Positions 36,110 through 45,406 are shown, numbered from the stretch's first letter. The stretch: DNA of 64,000 nt from Clostridia bacterium (GCA_017461475.1 JAFTXX010000014.1:1-64000), one strand, 5' to 3'. Notes: generated by a model not told the origin, from the sequence alone. A program made the numbers and translations.

Positions 36110-36140
36110 TTGACAAACAATACTATGTATGGTATAGTAT
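36110..36140 (+). promoter_or_regulatory. PadR operon promoter with operator
   Basis: TTGACA and TATAGT with a 17-bp spacer. An inverted repeat ATACTAT-N7-ATAGTAT (36120-36140) covers the -10 box, the expected place for PadR autorepression. Confidence 0.8.
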
Positions 36141-36161
36141 TATGCAACGGGAGGTGTGCGT

Positions 36162-36488
36162 ATGGATGTTCAGATGAAAAGGGGATTGCTTGACGTTTGC
36201 GTTCTTGCCGCCATAAAGGACGAGGACTCCTACGGGTATCAGATAATCAAGGATATAAAGCCGTATATGGACATATCCGAATCGACGCTGTATCCCATTC
36301 TGCGGCGCTTGGAGGCGGCAGAGCTGCTTACGGTGCGCTCGGCAGAGCATAACGGAAGGCTCCGCAAGTATTATCACATCACCCCGCGGGGACTTGCGCG
36401 GATAGAGGAGTTCAAAAAAGAGTGGGCGGAGATTCTTTCTATCTACCGATTTGTAATGAGGGAGGATACAGAAAATGAAAAAGAATGA
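36162..36488 (+). CDS. PadR-family transcriptional regulator
   Basis: 108 residues: a winged helix (MKRGLLDVCVLAAIKDEDSY, GYQIIKDI, ESTLYPILRRLEAAELL, GRLRKYYHITPRG) and a C-terminal dimer helix. PadR proteins repress neighbouring membrane or resistance genes. GGAGG is 7 nt before this ATG; the GTG two codons earlier is less well placed. It overlaps the DUF1700 gene by 14 nt. Confidence 0.93.
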   Translation: MDVQMKRGLLDVCVLAAIKDEDSYGYQIIKDIKPYMDISESTLYPILRRLEAAELLTVRSAEHNGRLRKYYHITPRGLARIEEFKKEWAEILSIYRFVMREDTENEKE

Positions 36489-37077
36489 CTTTTTAGACGA
36501 GCTTCGGGTGCGGTTGGCGGGACTTTCAGAGGCGGATATGAAAGAATCGATAGAATATTACAGTGAGGCGATCGACGACCGAATGGAGGACGGTCTTTCA
36601 GAGGAGGAGGCTGTGGCAGCCATAGGATCGCCCGCGGAGATAGCTGGGGATATACTCAGGGAAATGCCACTCTCAAAGCTTGTAAAAGCCCGTGTCAAGC
36701 CTCAAAAAAAGCTGTCGGCATTTGAGATAGTATTGCTCATTCTCGGCTCACCGATATGGCTCTCACTTCTCGTCGCGTTTCTAATAGTCGTGCTTTCAGT
36801 CTATATCGTCATATGGTCGGTGGCGGTAAGTCTGTGGTCTGCCGAAACGACCGTTTTGGCTGTGGCGATAGCGATCGCGGCGCCTCTCTTGCTTTCGCTT
36901 CTTCGAGGTGATATTTGGGCGGCTGTCGCGTTGCTCGGAGCGGGAATGCTTTTGTTCGGTATCTGCATTTTTATGTTTTTCGGATGCCTGTATGCCACGA
37001 AGGGTATGTGGACGCTCAGTAAAAAAATATTTTTGGGTGTTAAATCCTGCTTTATCAGAAAGGATGCGGTAAAATGA
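36475..37077 (+). CDS. DUF1700/HAAS-domain membrane protein
   Basis: 200 residues. The cytoplasmic HAAS domain at the N terminus (FLDELRVRLAGL, EYYSEAIDDRMEDGLSEEEAV, IGSPAEIAGDIL) is followed by four to five membrane helices. Such proteins sit between PadR regulators and DUF4097 proteins and seem to sense or relay envelope state. Overlaps both neighbours. Confidence 0.9.
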   Translation: MKKNDFLDELRVRLAGLSEADMKESIEYYSEAIDDRMEDGLSEEEAVAAIGSPAEIAGDILREMPLSKLVKARVKPQKKLSAFEIVLLILGSPIWLSLLVAFLIVVLSVYIVIWSVAVSLWSAETTVLAVAIAIAAPLLLSLLRGDIWAAVALLGAGMLLFGICIFMFFGCLYATKGMWTLSKKIFLGVKSCFIRKDAVK

Positions 37078-38045
37078 AAAAAGTAATTGTAATATTTCTT
37101 ATAGTCGCTTCCGTGCTGTGCGTTGTCGGAGTAGTTGTCGGAGCGTTAGGACTTTTTATGATAGGCTTTGACCTTACAAGACTCGGAACGGAGGATTTTG
37201 AGACGAATAGCTATGAGCTAACCGAGGATTTTGAAAATATCTCGATAGATACAAAGACCGCAAGCGTCAGCTTTGAGCGCTCGGATGACGGTGTGTGCAG
37301 AGTGGTCTGCAAGGAGCAGAAAAAAATAAAGCATTCGGTCGAGGTAAAGGACGGAACGCTCACAGTGAGCGCGGTCGACAGCCGTAAATGGTATGAGCAT
37401 ATAGTTATATTTTCATTCGGAGAAGCAAAGGTCACAGTTTATCTTCCCGATGACGAATATAACAGCATTTCGGTAGATACCGATACGGGAAACGTAAAAA
37501 TGCCTGAGTCTCTTTCATTTGCAAATGCCGAGATGACCTCGGATACGGGAGATATAGCTTGGAACGCGTCGGTGTCGGGAAAGCTCGGTATAGGTACTGA
37601 CACGGGAGACGTAAGAGTAAACAACGTATCCGCAGGCGAGCTCAGGCTGACAAGTGATACCGGAAAGATAACCGCAAGCGCTATAACCTCTGACGGAGAG
37701 GTCAGCGTGGTGACGAGTACGGGAGAGATAATACTGACAGACGTTGGCTGCGCTTCTGCGCGCGCAGAAAGCGACACGGGAGATATAACGCTTAAAGATG
37801 TGATAGCCGCCGACAGTATTACCGCCCAAGCAGACACGGGAGAGATCGTGTTCGACCGCTCAGACGCCGACACCGTTTACGCCGAAACGAAAACGGGAGA
37901 TATTGATGGAAGCCTGCTGTCGGAAAAGATATTTTTTGCCGACAGTAAAACGGGAAGAGTCAGCGTACCGAGGACAGAGACGGGCGGCAGATGTGAGTTA
38001 ATGTCAGATACGGGAGATATTGAAATAAAAATACAAAACCAATAA
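37074..38045 (+). CDS. DUF4097-family cell-surface beta-repeat protein
   Basis: 323 residues: one N-terminal membrane helix (VIVIFLIVASVLCVVGVVVGAL) and an extracellular beta-solenoid with about ten repeats of [DE]TGDI/V (TDTGNV, SDTGDI, TDTGDV, TSTGEI, KTGDI). This is the DUF4097 (LiaG-like, adhesin-like) pattern. Linked by 4-nt overlap to the DUF1700 gene. Probably part of an envelope stress response; ligand unknown. Confidence 0.9.
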   Translation: MKKVIVIFLIVASVLCVVGVVVGALGLFMIGFDLTRLGTEDFETNSYELTEDFENISIDTKTASVSFERSDDGVCRVVCKEQKKIKHSVEVKDGTLTVSAVDSRKWYEHIVIFSFGEAKVTVYLPDDEYNSISVDTDTGNVKMPESLSFANAEMTSDTGDIAWNASVSGKLGIGTDTGDVRVNNVSAGELRLTSDTGKITASAITSDGEVSVVTSTGEIILTDVGCASARAESDTGDITLKDVIAADSITAQADTGEIVFDRSDADTVYAETKTGDIDGSLLSEKIFFADSKTGRVSVPRTETGGRCELMSDTGDIEIKIQNQ

Positions 38046-38078
38046 ATATACGGCGGTGCATTTTGCACCGCCGTATAT
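38046..38078 (+). terminator. Terminator of the PadR operon
   Basis: Perfect 15-bp stem ATATACGGCGGTGCA with its complement, 3-nt loop. It begins at the stop codon of the DUF4097 gene. Short T content follows. Confidence 0.75.
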
Positions 38079-38139
38079 TATATCATGGAAAAAATGTAAA
38101 AACAGAAATAATATCTGCGGATTTTATAAAAATATCTAC

Positions 38140-38168
38140 TTGAAAATCCATCCGATATGTGATAAAAT
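38140..38168 (+). promoter_or_regulatory. Promoter of the rhamnosidase gene
   Basis: TTGAAA and TAAAAT with a 17-bp spacer, 35 nt before the ATG. Confidence 0.7.
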
Positions 38169-38202
38169 GGTAGCATCAGATGAAACTCCAAAGGAGAGGA
38201 AA

Positions 38203-40371
38203 ATGGAAAAGAATTTTATCAAGGCGACCGAAAAATATTGCGATGTGGACTCCCACGTCGCCGCGCCGCTTATCAGAAAAAGCTTTATGCTTGACTCACC
38301 CATAATCTCGGCATCGGTGTCTGTCTGCGGTCTTGGCTTTTACCGCTTGTTCGTCAACGGCAGGGAGATCACAAAGGGACATCTTGCGCCGTATATCAGC
38401 AACCCCGACGATATTTGCTACTATGATACATACGACCTCTCTGACGTTCTTTCGGTCGGAGAGAACGTTATCGGAGTTATTCTCGGAAACGGCTTTATGA
38501 ACTGCTTCGGCGGAGCCGTTTGGGATTTTGAAAAGGCGGTATTCAGAGGCGCGCCGAGGCTTGCGCTTGAATTTTTCGCTGCGACCGAAAACGGAGAGCT
38601 GAGCTTCTGCGCCGACAGCTCATTTAAAACGCACCCGTCACCGATCCTTTTCGATGATCTCCGCCTCGGTGAGATCTACGACGCAAGAGAGGAGCTCGAG
38701 GGGTGGGCGGAAATAGGCTTTGATGACTCAAATTGGCAGAAAGCTCTCACCGCCGAGACACCGAGAGGTGAAATGAAGCTCTGCCGCGCCGAGCCGATCG
38801 CCGTTATAAAAGAGCTTTCTCCCGTGTCTGTGACAAAGCAGGGAGACGCATATCTTTACGACTTCGGCATCAATACTGCGGGCGTGTGCCGTCTTAACGT
38901 GAGCGCAGAGAGCGGACAGAAAATAACGCTGTGGCACGGCGAGATATTGAAGGACGGACAGTTCTATAACGCAAATATCTTGTTCAAGCCCGAAAAATAC
39001 ACCTTTTATAACGACTACAATCAAACGGTACGCTATATCGCCTCGGGTAAGGGCAGAGAAGTATATACGCCGTCGTTCTCTTATCAGGGCTTCCGATACG
39101 TCCTCGTCGAGGGAATTACAGAGGCTCAGGCGACGCCCGAGCTGCTCACGTACCTCGTTATGAGCTCCGATCTTAAAACCGTCGGCGGATTTTCCTGCTC
39201 CGACGATAAAGTGAACAAGCTGTACAATATGGCGGTGAATGCCGATCGCTCGAATTTCTTTTATTTCCCGACCGATTGTCCGCACAGAGAAAAGAACGGT
39301 TGGACGGGAGACGCATCAATGTCGTCCGACCGTATGGTGCTGATGTACGACGTTGATACCTCTTGGAGAGTGTGGCTCGATAATATCCGCAAGGCGCAGA
39401 ATGACAGGGGAGAGCTCCCTGGCATCGTGCCCACAAGCGGATGGGGATTTAAATGGGGCAACGGACCGACGTGGGACAGCGCGCTCTTCAATCTGCCCTA
39501 TATGCTCTATAAATTCAGGGGGGATACCGACGTTATCCGTGAGAACGCTCACGCAATGGTAAGGTATCTACAGTATATCCTCACAAGACGAAACGAGAAC
39601 GGAACTGTGTCTGTGGGACTCGGTGATTACGTGCCCGTAGGAAAGGTACGCGCAAGTGATTACGACGCTCCCGTAGCTCTAACCGACAGTGTAATGGTTA
39701 TGGACGTGGCAAGAAAGGCAAACGAGATGTTCTCGACGGTCGGATATACTCACGAGGCAGACTATGCGCTCGGAATATACGAAGATATGAGAGAAACTAT
39801 CCGTCGGGAGCTGGTAGATACCGAAACGATGACGGTAGCGGGAAATTGTCAGAGCAGTCAGTGCATTTCGCTTTACTACGGTGTCTTTGATAAGGACGAG
39901 GAGCAGACGGCGTTCGAGAGGCTTCTTGAATTTATCGACGCTAAGAACGGCGCGTTCGATTGCGGATTTATAGGTATGCACACGATCTTCCACGTTCTCA
40001 CTCGCTTCGGTCGTTCCGATATTGCCTATAAGATGATAACGGGCAGGGAATATCCATCGTATGGCAGACTTATAGACGTTGGAGAAACGGCTGTAGTCGA
40101 GAAGTTTATGCCCGATCCCATAAATTCGGGATCGCATAACCATCATTTCCTCGCAGATTACGCCCGTTGGCTCACTTATAACGTCGCGGGGCTTGAGATG
40201 ATAGACAGCCATACAGTAAAGGTAGCTCCCGCAGATATTGACGGCATAGACTTTGCAGAGGCGTGGTATGATCTTCCGTGCGGACGCGTCAGCGTAGGCT
40301 GGAAGCGCGGAGAGAATGGAGAAAAGACTATAAATGTCACCGTTCCCGACGGAGTCAAGGTCATAAATTGA
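38203..40371 (+). CDS. GH78-family alpha-L-rhamnosidase
   Basis: 722 residues without a signal peptide, so intracellular. An N-terminal beta domain (FYRLFVNGREITKGHLAPYI, YDTYDLSDVLSVGENVIGV) precedes the six-hairpin barrel with the GH78 hallmark DCPHREKNGWTGDASMS and TSGWGFKWGNGPTWDSA. The C-terminal beta domain ends VGWKRG...INVTVPDGVKV. It should release L-rhamnose from oligosaccharides or plant glycosides taken up by the cell. Start fixed by AAGGAGAGG; the longer frame lies over the promoter. No rhamnose catabolic gene is adjacent. Confidence 0.9.
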   Translation: MEKNFIKATEKYCDVDSHVAAPLIRKSFMLDSPIISASVSVCGLGFYRLFVNGREITKGHLAPYISNPDDICYYDTYDLSDVLSVGENVIGVILGNGFMNCFGGAVWDFEKAVFRGAPRLALEFFAATENGELSFCADSSFKTHPSPILFDDLRLGEIYDAREELEGWAEIGFDDSNWQKALTAETPRGEMKLCRAEPIAVIKELSPVSVTKQGDAYLYDFGINTAGVCRLNVSAESGQKITLWHGEILKDGQFYNANILFKPEKYTFYNDYNQTVRYIASGKGREVYTPSFSYQGFRYVLVEGITEAQATPELLTYLVMSSDLKTVGGFSCSDDKVNKLYNMAVNADRSNFFYFPTDCPHREKNGWTGDASMSSDRMVLMYDVDTSWRVWLDNIRKAQNDRGELPGIVPTSGWGFKWGNGPTWDSALFNLPYMLYKFRGDTDVIRENAHAMVRYLQYILTRRNENGTVSVGLGDYVPVGKVRASDYDAPVALTDSVMVMDVARKANEMFSTVGYTHEADYALGIYEDMRETIRRELVDTETMTVAGNCQSSQCISLYYGVFDKDEEQTAFERLLEFIDAKNGAFDCGFIGMHTIFHVLTRFGRSDIAYKMITGREYPSYGRLIDVGETAVVEKFMPDPINSGSHNHHFLADYARWLTYNVAGLEMIDSHTVKVAPADIDGIDFAEAWYDLPCGRVSVGWKRGENGEKTINVTVPDGVKVIN

Positions 40372-40434
40372 CAGTAATTTTGCATTTTGCGAACGAAAAC
40401 TCCGTAATTTTCCGAAAAATGAATATATATCCTC

Positions 40435-40463
40435 TTGAAAAATTTAAAAACATATGGTATAAT
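40435..40463 (+). promoter_or_regulatory. Sigma-A promoter of the small conserved gene
   Basis: TTGAAA and TATAAT with a 17-bp spacer. Confidence 0.8.
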
Positions 40464-40502
40464 ATATATGTCAATGGAAAATAAAAATAAAGGAGAAGAA
40501 AA

Positions 40503-40733
40503 ATGAAAAAGGTTATTTGCAAGGTAGAATATGATACCGAAGCTTCAACCCTCGTTGAAAAGCGTACATATGGCGCTTTCGGTGATGCCGACGGATACGA
40601 GGAGAGCCTTTACGTTACTGCTGGAGGTAAGTATTTCCTTTATGTAAACGGCGGAGAAGAGTCCCAGTACCCCACCGAGAACATTAAGAGAATGTCTGCG
40701 GCTAAGGCGGAAGAGTGGAAAGCGGCTAAGTGA
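40503..40733 (+). CDS. Small conserved protein of unknown function
   Basis: 76 residues, predicted soluble: VEYDTEASTLVEKRTYGAFG, DGYEESLYVTAGGKYFLYVN, then a helical lysine-rich end AKAEEWKAAK. Strong consensus promoter, AAAGGAGAAG SD and a strong terminator suggest high expression. Not recognised as a named family. Confidence 0.75.
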   Translation: MKKVICKVEYDTEASTLVEKRTYGAFGDADGYEESLYVTAGGKYFLYVNGGEESQYPTENIKRMSAAKAEEWKAAK

Positions 40734-40746
40734 TTATACTTAAAAT

Positions 40747-40776
40747 AAAAAACGTGCGAGTTTTCGCACGTTTTTT
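40747..40776. terminator. Bidirectional terminator
   Basis: AAAAAACGTGCGA and its complement with a 4-nt loop and T runs on both strands, between two convergent genes. Confidence 0.9.
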
Positions 40777-40786
40777 GTCGTTATAA

Positions 40787-41650
40787 TTATTTTATTCGTT
40801 GGTAAAGTTTGTCGGACAGAGCGGCAAAATCCGCTACCGAGAGCTTTTCTCCGCGTATAGTCGCGGAATGTCCGCAGGATACGATAACGTCGGTTATCTC
40901 TTCCTTCGACAGCTCGCCGAATACCGCCGAGAGGGCATTGGGAAGTGTCTTTCTCCGCTGCTCAAATGCCGCGCGGATGGTTCTGAAAAAGGTCGCCTCA
41001 TCCATAGGCTTTACGGGCTTTTCGGGATAGAGCCTTATGCGGACTACCGAGGAGTCTACCTTAGGCGCGGGAATAAAATTATCCGCCGTTACGGTAAAGA
41101 GCTTTTCGGGTGCGCCGTAGTAGTTCAGCACCGCCGTTATTGCGCCGCAGTTCTTTCCGCCCGCGGGAGCGCAGAGACGGTCGGCAACCTCCGACTGTAT
41201 CATTATCGTAATGTTCTCAAAGGGCAGTCCCGACTCGAGAAGCTTCATAAGGATGGGAGTAGTAATGTAATAGGGGAGATTGGCGCAGACCGATACAGGG
41301 CCTTTCTCAAAATAGGGCGCAAGTATCTCCGAGAGATCAGCCTTCATAACGTCCTCGTTTATGACCGTTACGTTTCGATACTCTCCGAGTGTGTATTTGA
41401 GAACAGGGATGAGCCCCTTGTCTATCTCAAGAGCAACCACACTTTCGTATCGCTCGGCAAGCTCGCGTGTCAGAGAGCCGATACCGGGGCCTATCTCAAG
41501 GATGGTGCTTTCGGGCTTGTCACAACAGTTGTCGGCAATATCCTCAACGACCGAGGGATTGGTAAGAAAGTTCTGCCCGAACTCCTTTCGGAAATTCAGC
41601 GAAAACATCGCCATTATCTGTTTTATTGTTTTTATATCGCAAAGATTCAT
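40787..41650 (-). CDS. rsmA: 16S rRNA dimethyladenosine transferase RsmA (KsgA)
   Basis: 287 residues with KEFGQNFLTNPSVVEDI, SAM motif ILEIGPGIGSLTRELAE, NEDVMKADL, the catalytic NLPYYITTPIL and a helical C-terminal domain (AFEQRRKTLPNAL). It dimethylates two adenines in the 3' hairpin of 16S rRNA. No strong SD is visible before the ATG. Monocistronic here; transcribed convergently with the small conserved gene. Confidence 0.95.
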   Translation of the reverse strand: MNLCDIKTIKQIMAMFSLNFRKEFGQNFLTNPSVVEDIADNCCDKPESTILEIGPGIGSLTRELAERYESVVALEIDKGLIPVLKYTLGEYRNVTVINEDVMKADLSEILAPYFEKGPVSVCANLPYYITTPILMKLLESGLPFENITIMIQSEVADRLCAPAGGKNCGAITAVLNYYGAPEKLFTVTADNFIPAPKVDSSVVRIRLYPEKPVKPMDEATFFRTIRAAFEQRRKTLPNALSAVFGELSKEEITDVIVSCGHSATIRGEKLSVADFAALSDKLYQRIK

Positions 41651-41763
41651 ATTTTATCCGACCTTTTTAAAATTATCAAGTATTATTCTACCATAAAAAA
41701 AGAAAAAAATCAAGTGTTTAACACTCTTACATACGATTTTTTTTGAATTTATGAAAAAAATAC

Positions 41764-41792
41764 TTGACAAATGCTATAAAATGGAGTATAAT
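41764..41792 (+). promoter_or_regulatory. Sigma-A promoter of tRNA-Thr
   Basis: Perfect TTGACA and TATAAT with a 17-bp spacer, 14 nt before the tRNA. Confidence 0.9.
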
Positions 41793-41806
41793 ATCATAGT
41801 CGGAGC

Positions 41807-41882
41807 GCTGGTGTAGCACAGTCGGTAGTGCAGCTGATTCGTAATCAGCAGGTCGTGTGTTCGAGTCACATCACCAGCTCCA
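41807..41882 (+). tRNA. tRNA-Thr (anticodon CGT)
   Basis: A full cloverleaf was folded by hand: acceptor GCTGGTG/CACCAGC, D stem GCAC/GTGC, anticodon stem GCTGA/TCAGC with loop TTCGTAA (anticodon at 41840-41842), T loop TTCGAGT, discriminator T and encoded CCA. It reads ACG codons. The integrase-led prophage begins just downstream, so this gene is the likely integration target. Confidence 0.95.
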
Positions 41883-41884
41883 TT

Positions 41885-41938
41885 GAAAAGTCTTGAAAGC
41901 CTTGATTTTATTAGGTTTTTGGGACTTTTCTTTTTTTT
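41885..41938 (+). terminator. Terminator of tRNA-Thr
   Basis: GAAAAGTC and GACTTTTC enclose an inner AAAGCCT/AGGTTTT stem; eight T residues follow. From here to 42353 no gene is visible; the stretch is A+T rich and probably holds integrase arm sites. Confidence 0.75.
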
Positions 41939-42353
41939 GTCCGTTATCTCTGTTTTTAGGCAAAATTCTTCAAAAATCGCGTCAAATCTTGAATGTTGGT
42001 AACGCTGTTGGCAACATTTTTACCTCTCTCGATACGCTTAAAACCTTGTAAAATCAAGAGTTTTGACTTCTTTTAACGGTTTATTCATCATTTTGACATC
42101 AATTTTTGCATTTTTATTATATCACAGGTGTCTTTTTTTGTCAAGTATTGGAAGAAAAATATTTATATTTGTCTTTTCATGCCCCTCTTTGGTCTCTATT
42201 TGGGGCATCATCCCATATTTTTCTTTCTATGCTATCCGATTTTTTTAAAGCTATTGGAGAAGCATAAAAATGGAAAAATATCCCATATAGCATGCAACGG
42301 GCTTAGTGTATAAATACGGCGGGGCTCTTTGCTTTCCGTTCCAACTGCAAACC

Positions 42354-42386
42354 AAAAAGCGGGGAGCTCATTGCTCTCCGCTTTTT
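42354..42386. terminator. Terminator-like hairpin downstream of the integrase gene
   Basis: 14-bp stem AAAAAGCGGGGAGC/GCTCTCCGCTTTTT, one G-U on the plus strand, T runs on both sides. It would end the leftward integrase transcript or transcripts arriving from the tRNA side. Confidence 0.7.
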
Positions 42387-42458
42387 GCTGTTTTACAGCT
42401 TTTTGCTTTTACAGATCATTTATGATCGTTTACAAATTACACTCGTTACTTTTTTCTT

Positions 42459-43595
42459 TTACAGGTCCTTTATGGCGTTCTTAAGCCATTCGGTATCTGT
42501 ATGGGTATATGTATTCAGTGTCGTTTCTATCTGTTTATGTCCGATTATATCTTGCAGCGCTTTGGGATCGACGCCTTTCTTTGCGCACATTGATGCGAAC
42601 GTATGGCGGCAGGTATGGGGATTTCGTTTCTTTATCTGCTCCTCCGTATATCCCGCGCTCTCCAGAGCCTTATAGTACACTCTCTTTCTGAAATTCTCGC
42701 TATTGAATTTTGATCCCGTTGCCGAGGAGTAGAGGTATTCTCCCTCCGAATTGAGAAGTCTCTCGAGGATCATCGCCACCGAGTCGGGGATGGGGATGAC
42801 ACGGTTTTTTCCTTTTTCGGTCTTATTTCCTCCGTGGAGGCATCCGTCGTAGTAATCGTTTTTTTTCAGGGACAGGAACTCATCTATTCTCAGCCCCGTA
42901 TAGCAAAGGAAGAGCACCACGCCTATTCTGAGGTCCTGTGTGGCATCATAATGTTTTCTGAGGGCTTCTATCTCCTCATCACTGAAACGCTCCTTAGAGG
43001 GCGGTTTTTTAGCTGTTACCGAGCAGAATACGGCGTAGTCCTTATCGATCACGTCGTTCTGGACTCCCCACTGGCATATCTTTGAGGCGAGGAGGGCTAT
43101 TTTTGAGACGGTCGAGTGGGATTTGCCCTGTTCGACGGCTTTGTTCAATATCTCCTGTATCTGCTGTGTTTTTATATCGCTGAGTCGGGTATTCTCGAGG
43201 GGGCGCAGAAATCTCCACGCCATCTCATACGTTCCTATCCCTTTGGGTGTCAGTGTGGCGAAGTGTGTCTCGCTCCACATTCTGTACGCCTCTCCGAAAG
43301 TGACTTTAAAAAGCGCTGTGACGTTCCCTTTTATATTGATATTATCGAGCGCTATTTCTGCCTCGGTCTTTGTGGCGTAGGTGCCGTAGGTGATACGCTG
43401 TCGTTCTCCGTCTCTATCGACGTATATCCTGACGAGGTAGGGTTTTCTTCTTCGTCCCGGGAGCTTGGTGATCGTGCCCATACCGTTGGCTCGTTTGAGC
43501 TTTTTGGGCTTGGGGGTGGACAGCAGCTTTTTACCGCAGTATCTGCAATATACGCTGTCGTCCTCTATTTCGTTTTTACATTTTTTGCAGATCAT
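42459..43595 (-). CDS. int: Tyrosine-type phage integrase with N-terminal zinc ribbon
   Basis: 378 residues. A four-cysteine zinc ribbon opens the protein (C3, C6, C17, C20), then an arm-binding AP2-like segment (YLVRIYVDRDGERQRITYG), a core-binding domain, and the catalytic set R236 (YTGLR), H327/R330 (HTCRH), H353 (IGH) and Y363 (NTYTH). It recombines attP with attB, here probably the tRNA-Thr 3' end 0.6 kb away. The zinc ribbon fused to a phage integrase is less common than the plain form. SD GGGAGCTCC-like sequence before the ATG (AAAGGAGCTCC). Confidence 0.95.
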   Translation of the reverse strand: MICKKCKNEIEDDSVYCRYCGKKLLSTPKPKKLKRANGMGTITKLPGRRRKPYLVRIYVDRDGERQRITYGTYATKTEAEIALDNINIKGNVTALFKVTFGEAYRMWSETHFATLTPKGIGTYEMAWRFLRPLENTRLSDIKTQQIQEILNKAVEQGKSHSTVSKIALLASKICQWGVQNDVIDKDYAVFCSVTAKKPPSKERFSDEEIEALRKHYDATQDLRIGVVLFLCYTGLRIDEFLSLKKNDYYDGCLHGGNKTEKGKNRVIPIPDSVAMILERLLNSEGEYLYSSATGSKFNSENFRKRVYYKALESAGYTEEQIKKRNPHTCRHTFASMCAKKGVDPKALQDIIGHKQIETTLNTYTHTDTEWLKNAIKDL

Positions 43596-43621
43596 GGCGG
43601 GGAGCTCCTTTCAGAAATTTG

Positions 43622-44098
43622 TTAATAGTCGAAAAACAACGACGCGATTAACAGTAATTGTAATAAAAACTGATAAATTGGCAGACATGCAGAGGCTCGA
43701 AGCACCGGGGAATATGCGTTCTTCAAACTGCTCGAATCAAGGGATTTATAAAATGAAATTCTTTTTATGAATACAAAAATAGTTAGCATTAAAAAGAAAA
43801 CGTGTATCGAGGTTAGCGCTATTGCAAAACCATAAAGGTCGTTATAGCACAGAAAATACAAAATAATGGATAAAATAGTAAAGCCTACAAACTTTGTAAT
43901 TAAGCTGGCGGTGTAGTTAAAAAAATTATTTGATATCTCTAGCAGTCGTCCGTAAAAAACATTATGAGTTTGTACTATTTGGATATTCAGTGCTGCAATG
44001 GGATCTGAGCAGTAAGCCTTTTGGAATATTATAACGTTCCTTATCCAAAATATAGCTAACAACACGATGGCGATTGGGATACATACAAGTAGATTCAT
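43622..44098 (-). CDS. Prophage membrane protein
   Basis: 158 residues with a first helix at the N terminus and two further helices (about 68-90 and 93-112), plus a possible fourth near the C terminus. GGAGG lies 7 nt before the ATG. It lies between integrase and ImmA-like genes, a position often held by superinfection-exclusion or other lysogenic conversion genes; the function is not recognised. Confidence 0.6.
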   Translation of the reverse strand: MNLLVCIPIAIVLLAIFWIRNVIIFQKAYCSDPIAALNIQIVQTHNVFYGRLLEISNNFFNYTASLITKFVGFTILSIILYFLCYNDLYGFAIALTSIHVFFLMLTIFVFIKRISFYKSLDSSSLKNAYSPVLRASACLPIYQFLLQLLLIASLFFDY

Positions 44099-44317
44099 AA
44101 TTAAACCTCCAAAGTTTCTATTTTTTGACAGTCTAATTATACCACACTTTTGGGAATAAATAAAGTCGGTTGTGGGAATTTCTCAAAATTTTTTACGATT
44201 TTACATATTTTTACGTTAATATTCGACAATATTCGACAGAACGTACTACTTACTAATAATTGTATCGATTATATATCCGTTGAGAAACAGCAGAGTTTGT
44301 TTTTTTCTTAAAACAGA

Positions 44318-44346
44318 TTGACTATTTTTGGGTTTTGTTGTATAAT
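44318..44346 (+). promoter_or_regulatory. Sigma-A promoter of the ImmA-like gene
   Basis: TTGACT and TATAAT with a 17-bp spacer, 22 nt before the ATG. Two ATATTCGACA-like copies lie about 100 nt upstream. Confidence 0.75.
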
Positions 44347-44368
44347 GTAAGGGGAGGAGGTAATATTT

Positions 44369-44887
44369 ATGGTTAAAAGTGAAATAATCGAAAAGGCAAA
44401 AGAATTTTGTGAAGAACATAATATCAACTCTTATCCGGTAAAAATAGTTGATCTCTGCTCCAAATACGGCATTAGCGTTTTTGAGGAATATTTACCTGAT
44501 GACGTATCGGGTATTATTGCCGTGCGGGATGAAATCTTTGATGATTTTAATACGAACAGGTTAATTGTTGTGAATTTATCCGACAGCGCGAGAAGAAGGC
44601 GGTTTACGATTGCTCACGAATTGGCGCATTATATGCTTCACCGCAACGGTAGTCAGATCTACGCTCACAGAGACGCAGGACAGAATGGCGGTATTGAGAA
44701 TGAAGCAAATGTTTTTGCGTCTAACATTCTTATGCCGGAGCATTTGGTAAGGTCTGCGCTGTCTCATCTTGAGGATGAATCCTGGGGCTTTATTCCTTCA
44801 TCGGTGAAGGCGGAGTATATTGCGGATGAATTTGCGGTATCCGTGTCCGCTGCTCAGGTACGCCTGGAACAGCTTGGAATATCTTGA
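44369..44887 (+). CDS. ImmA/IrrE-family metallopeptidase
   Basis: 172 residues. Zinc-protease motif RFTIAHELAHYMLH (HExxH) with the third ligand in ENEANVFASNILMPEH. ImmA of ICEBs1 cleaves an XRE repressor after DNA damage. The phage repressor here is itself of the S24 kind, so the target of this protease is not obvious. SD GGGGAGGAGG; followed 12 nt later by a membrane protein gene. Confidence 0.88.
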   Translation: MVKSEIIEKAKEFCEEHNINSYPVKIVDLCSKYGISVFEEYLPDDVSGIIAVRDEIFDDFNTNRLIVVNLSDSARRRRFTIAHELAHYMLHRNGSQIYAHRDAGQNGGIENEANVFASNILMPEHLVRSALSHLEDESWGFIPSSVKAEYIADEFAVSVSAAQVRLEQLGIS

Positions 44888-44899
44888 TGAGGTGCGCCG

Positions 44900-45406
44900 A
44901 TGGAAAATTACAACGAGCTGATGGAGCAAATATTTGACGATGTTCCTGATAACCCCTCAAAAATACCTGTGGATGACAGCAAGTTGCTGGCGGCTTCCTC
45001 TAAGGAGGGCAGTGAATGGGGTGAGCAATATGACAGACGGGACACATTGTATTCTGATCTGTTGGATAGATACATTAAAGTATATAAGAGCAAGGCTGCT
45101 TGGAATAAATGGTATAAATTAGCGTTTTTCGTTATTGCTATGCTTATTTTCATCGGGATAGTAGTTGTCTCGCTGCTTGCGCTGTTGATCGCGGCTATTA
45201 TGGCTAATGATCAAAATGTTGTATCTACCGTTATTATCGCGATAGGCAGTATGTCGGGTATTATTTCTTCTATAATCGTTCTGCCTAAGATCATTGCCGA
45301 GCATCTGTTCCCGACCAATGAAGATGAAAATATGATTGGAATGGTTAAAAATATGCAGGTAAATGATTCGAAGATCCGTTCTTTTTCAAGAAACGGAAAA
45401 GGATAA
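44900..45406 (+). CDS. Membrane protein co-transcribed with ImmA-like protease
   Basis: 168 residues: an acidic N-terminal region, two membrane helices (LAFFVIAMLIFIGIVVVSLLALL and VVSTVIIAIGSMSGIISSIIVL) and a short cytoplasmic end. SLATT-like layout is possible but unproven. Ends before a strong terminator, so the ImmA pair is a separate transcription unit within the prophage. Confidence 0.65.
   Translation: MENYNELMEQIFDDVPDNPSKIPVDDSKLLAASSKEGSEWGEQYDRRDTLYSDLLDRYIKVYKSKAAWNKWYKLAFFVIAMLIFIGIVVVSLLALLIAAIMANDQNVVSTVIIAIGSMSGIISSIIVLPKIIAEHLFPTNEDENMIGMVKNMQVNDSKIRSFSRNGKG

Noticed and set aside
40799-41746. 315-codon plus-strand frame
   Set aside because: Antisense shadow of rsmA.
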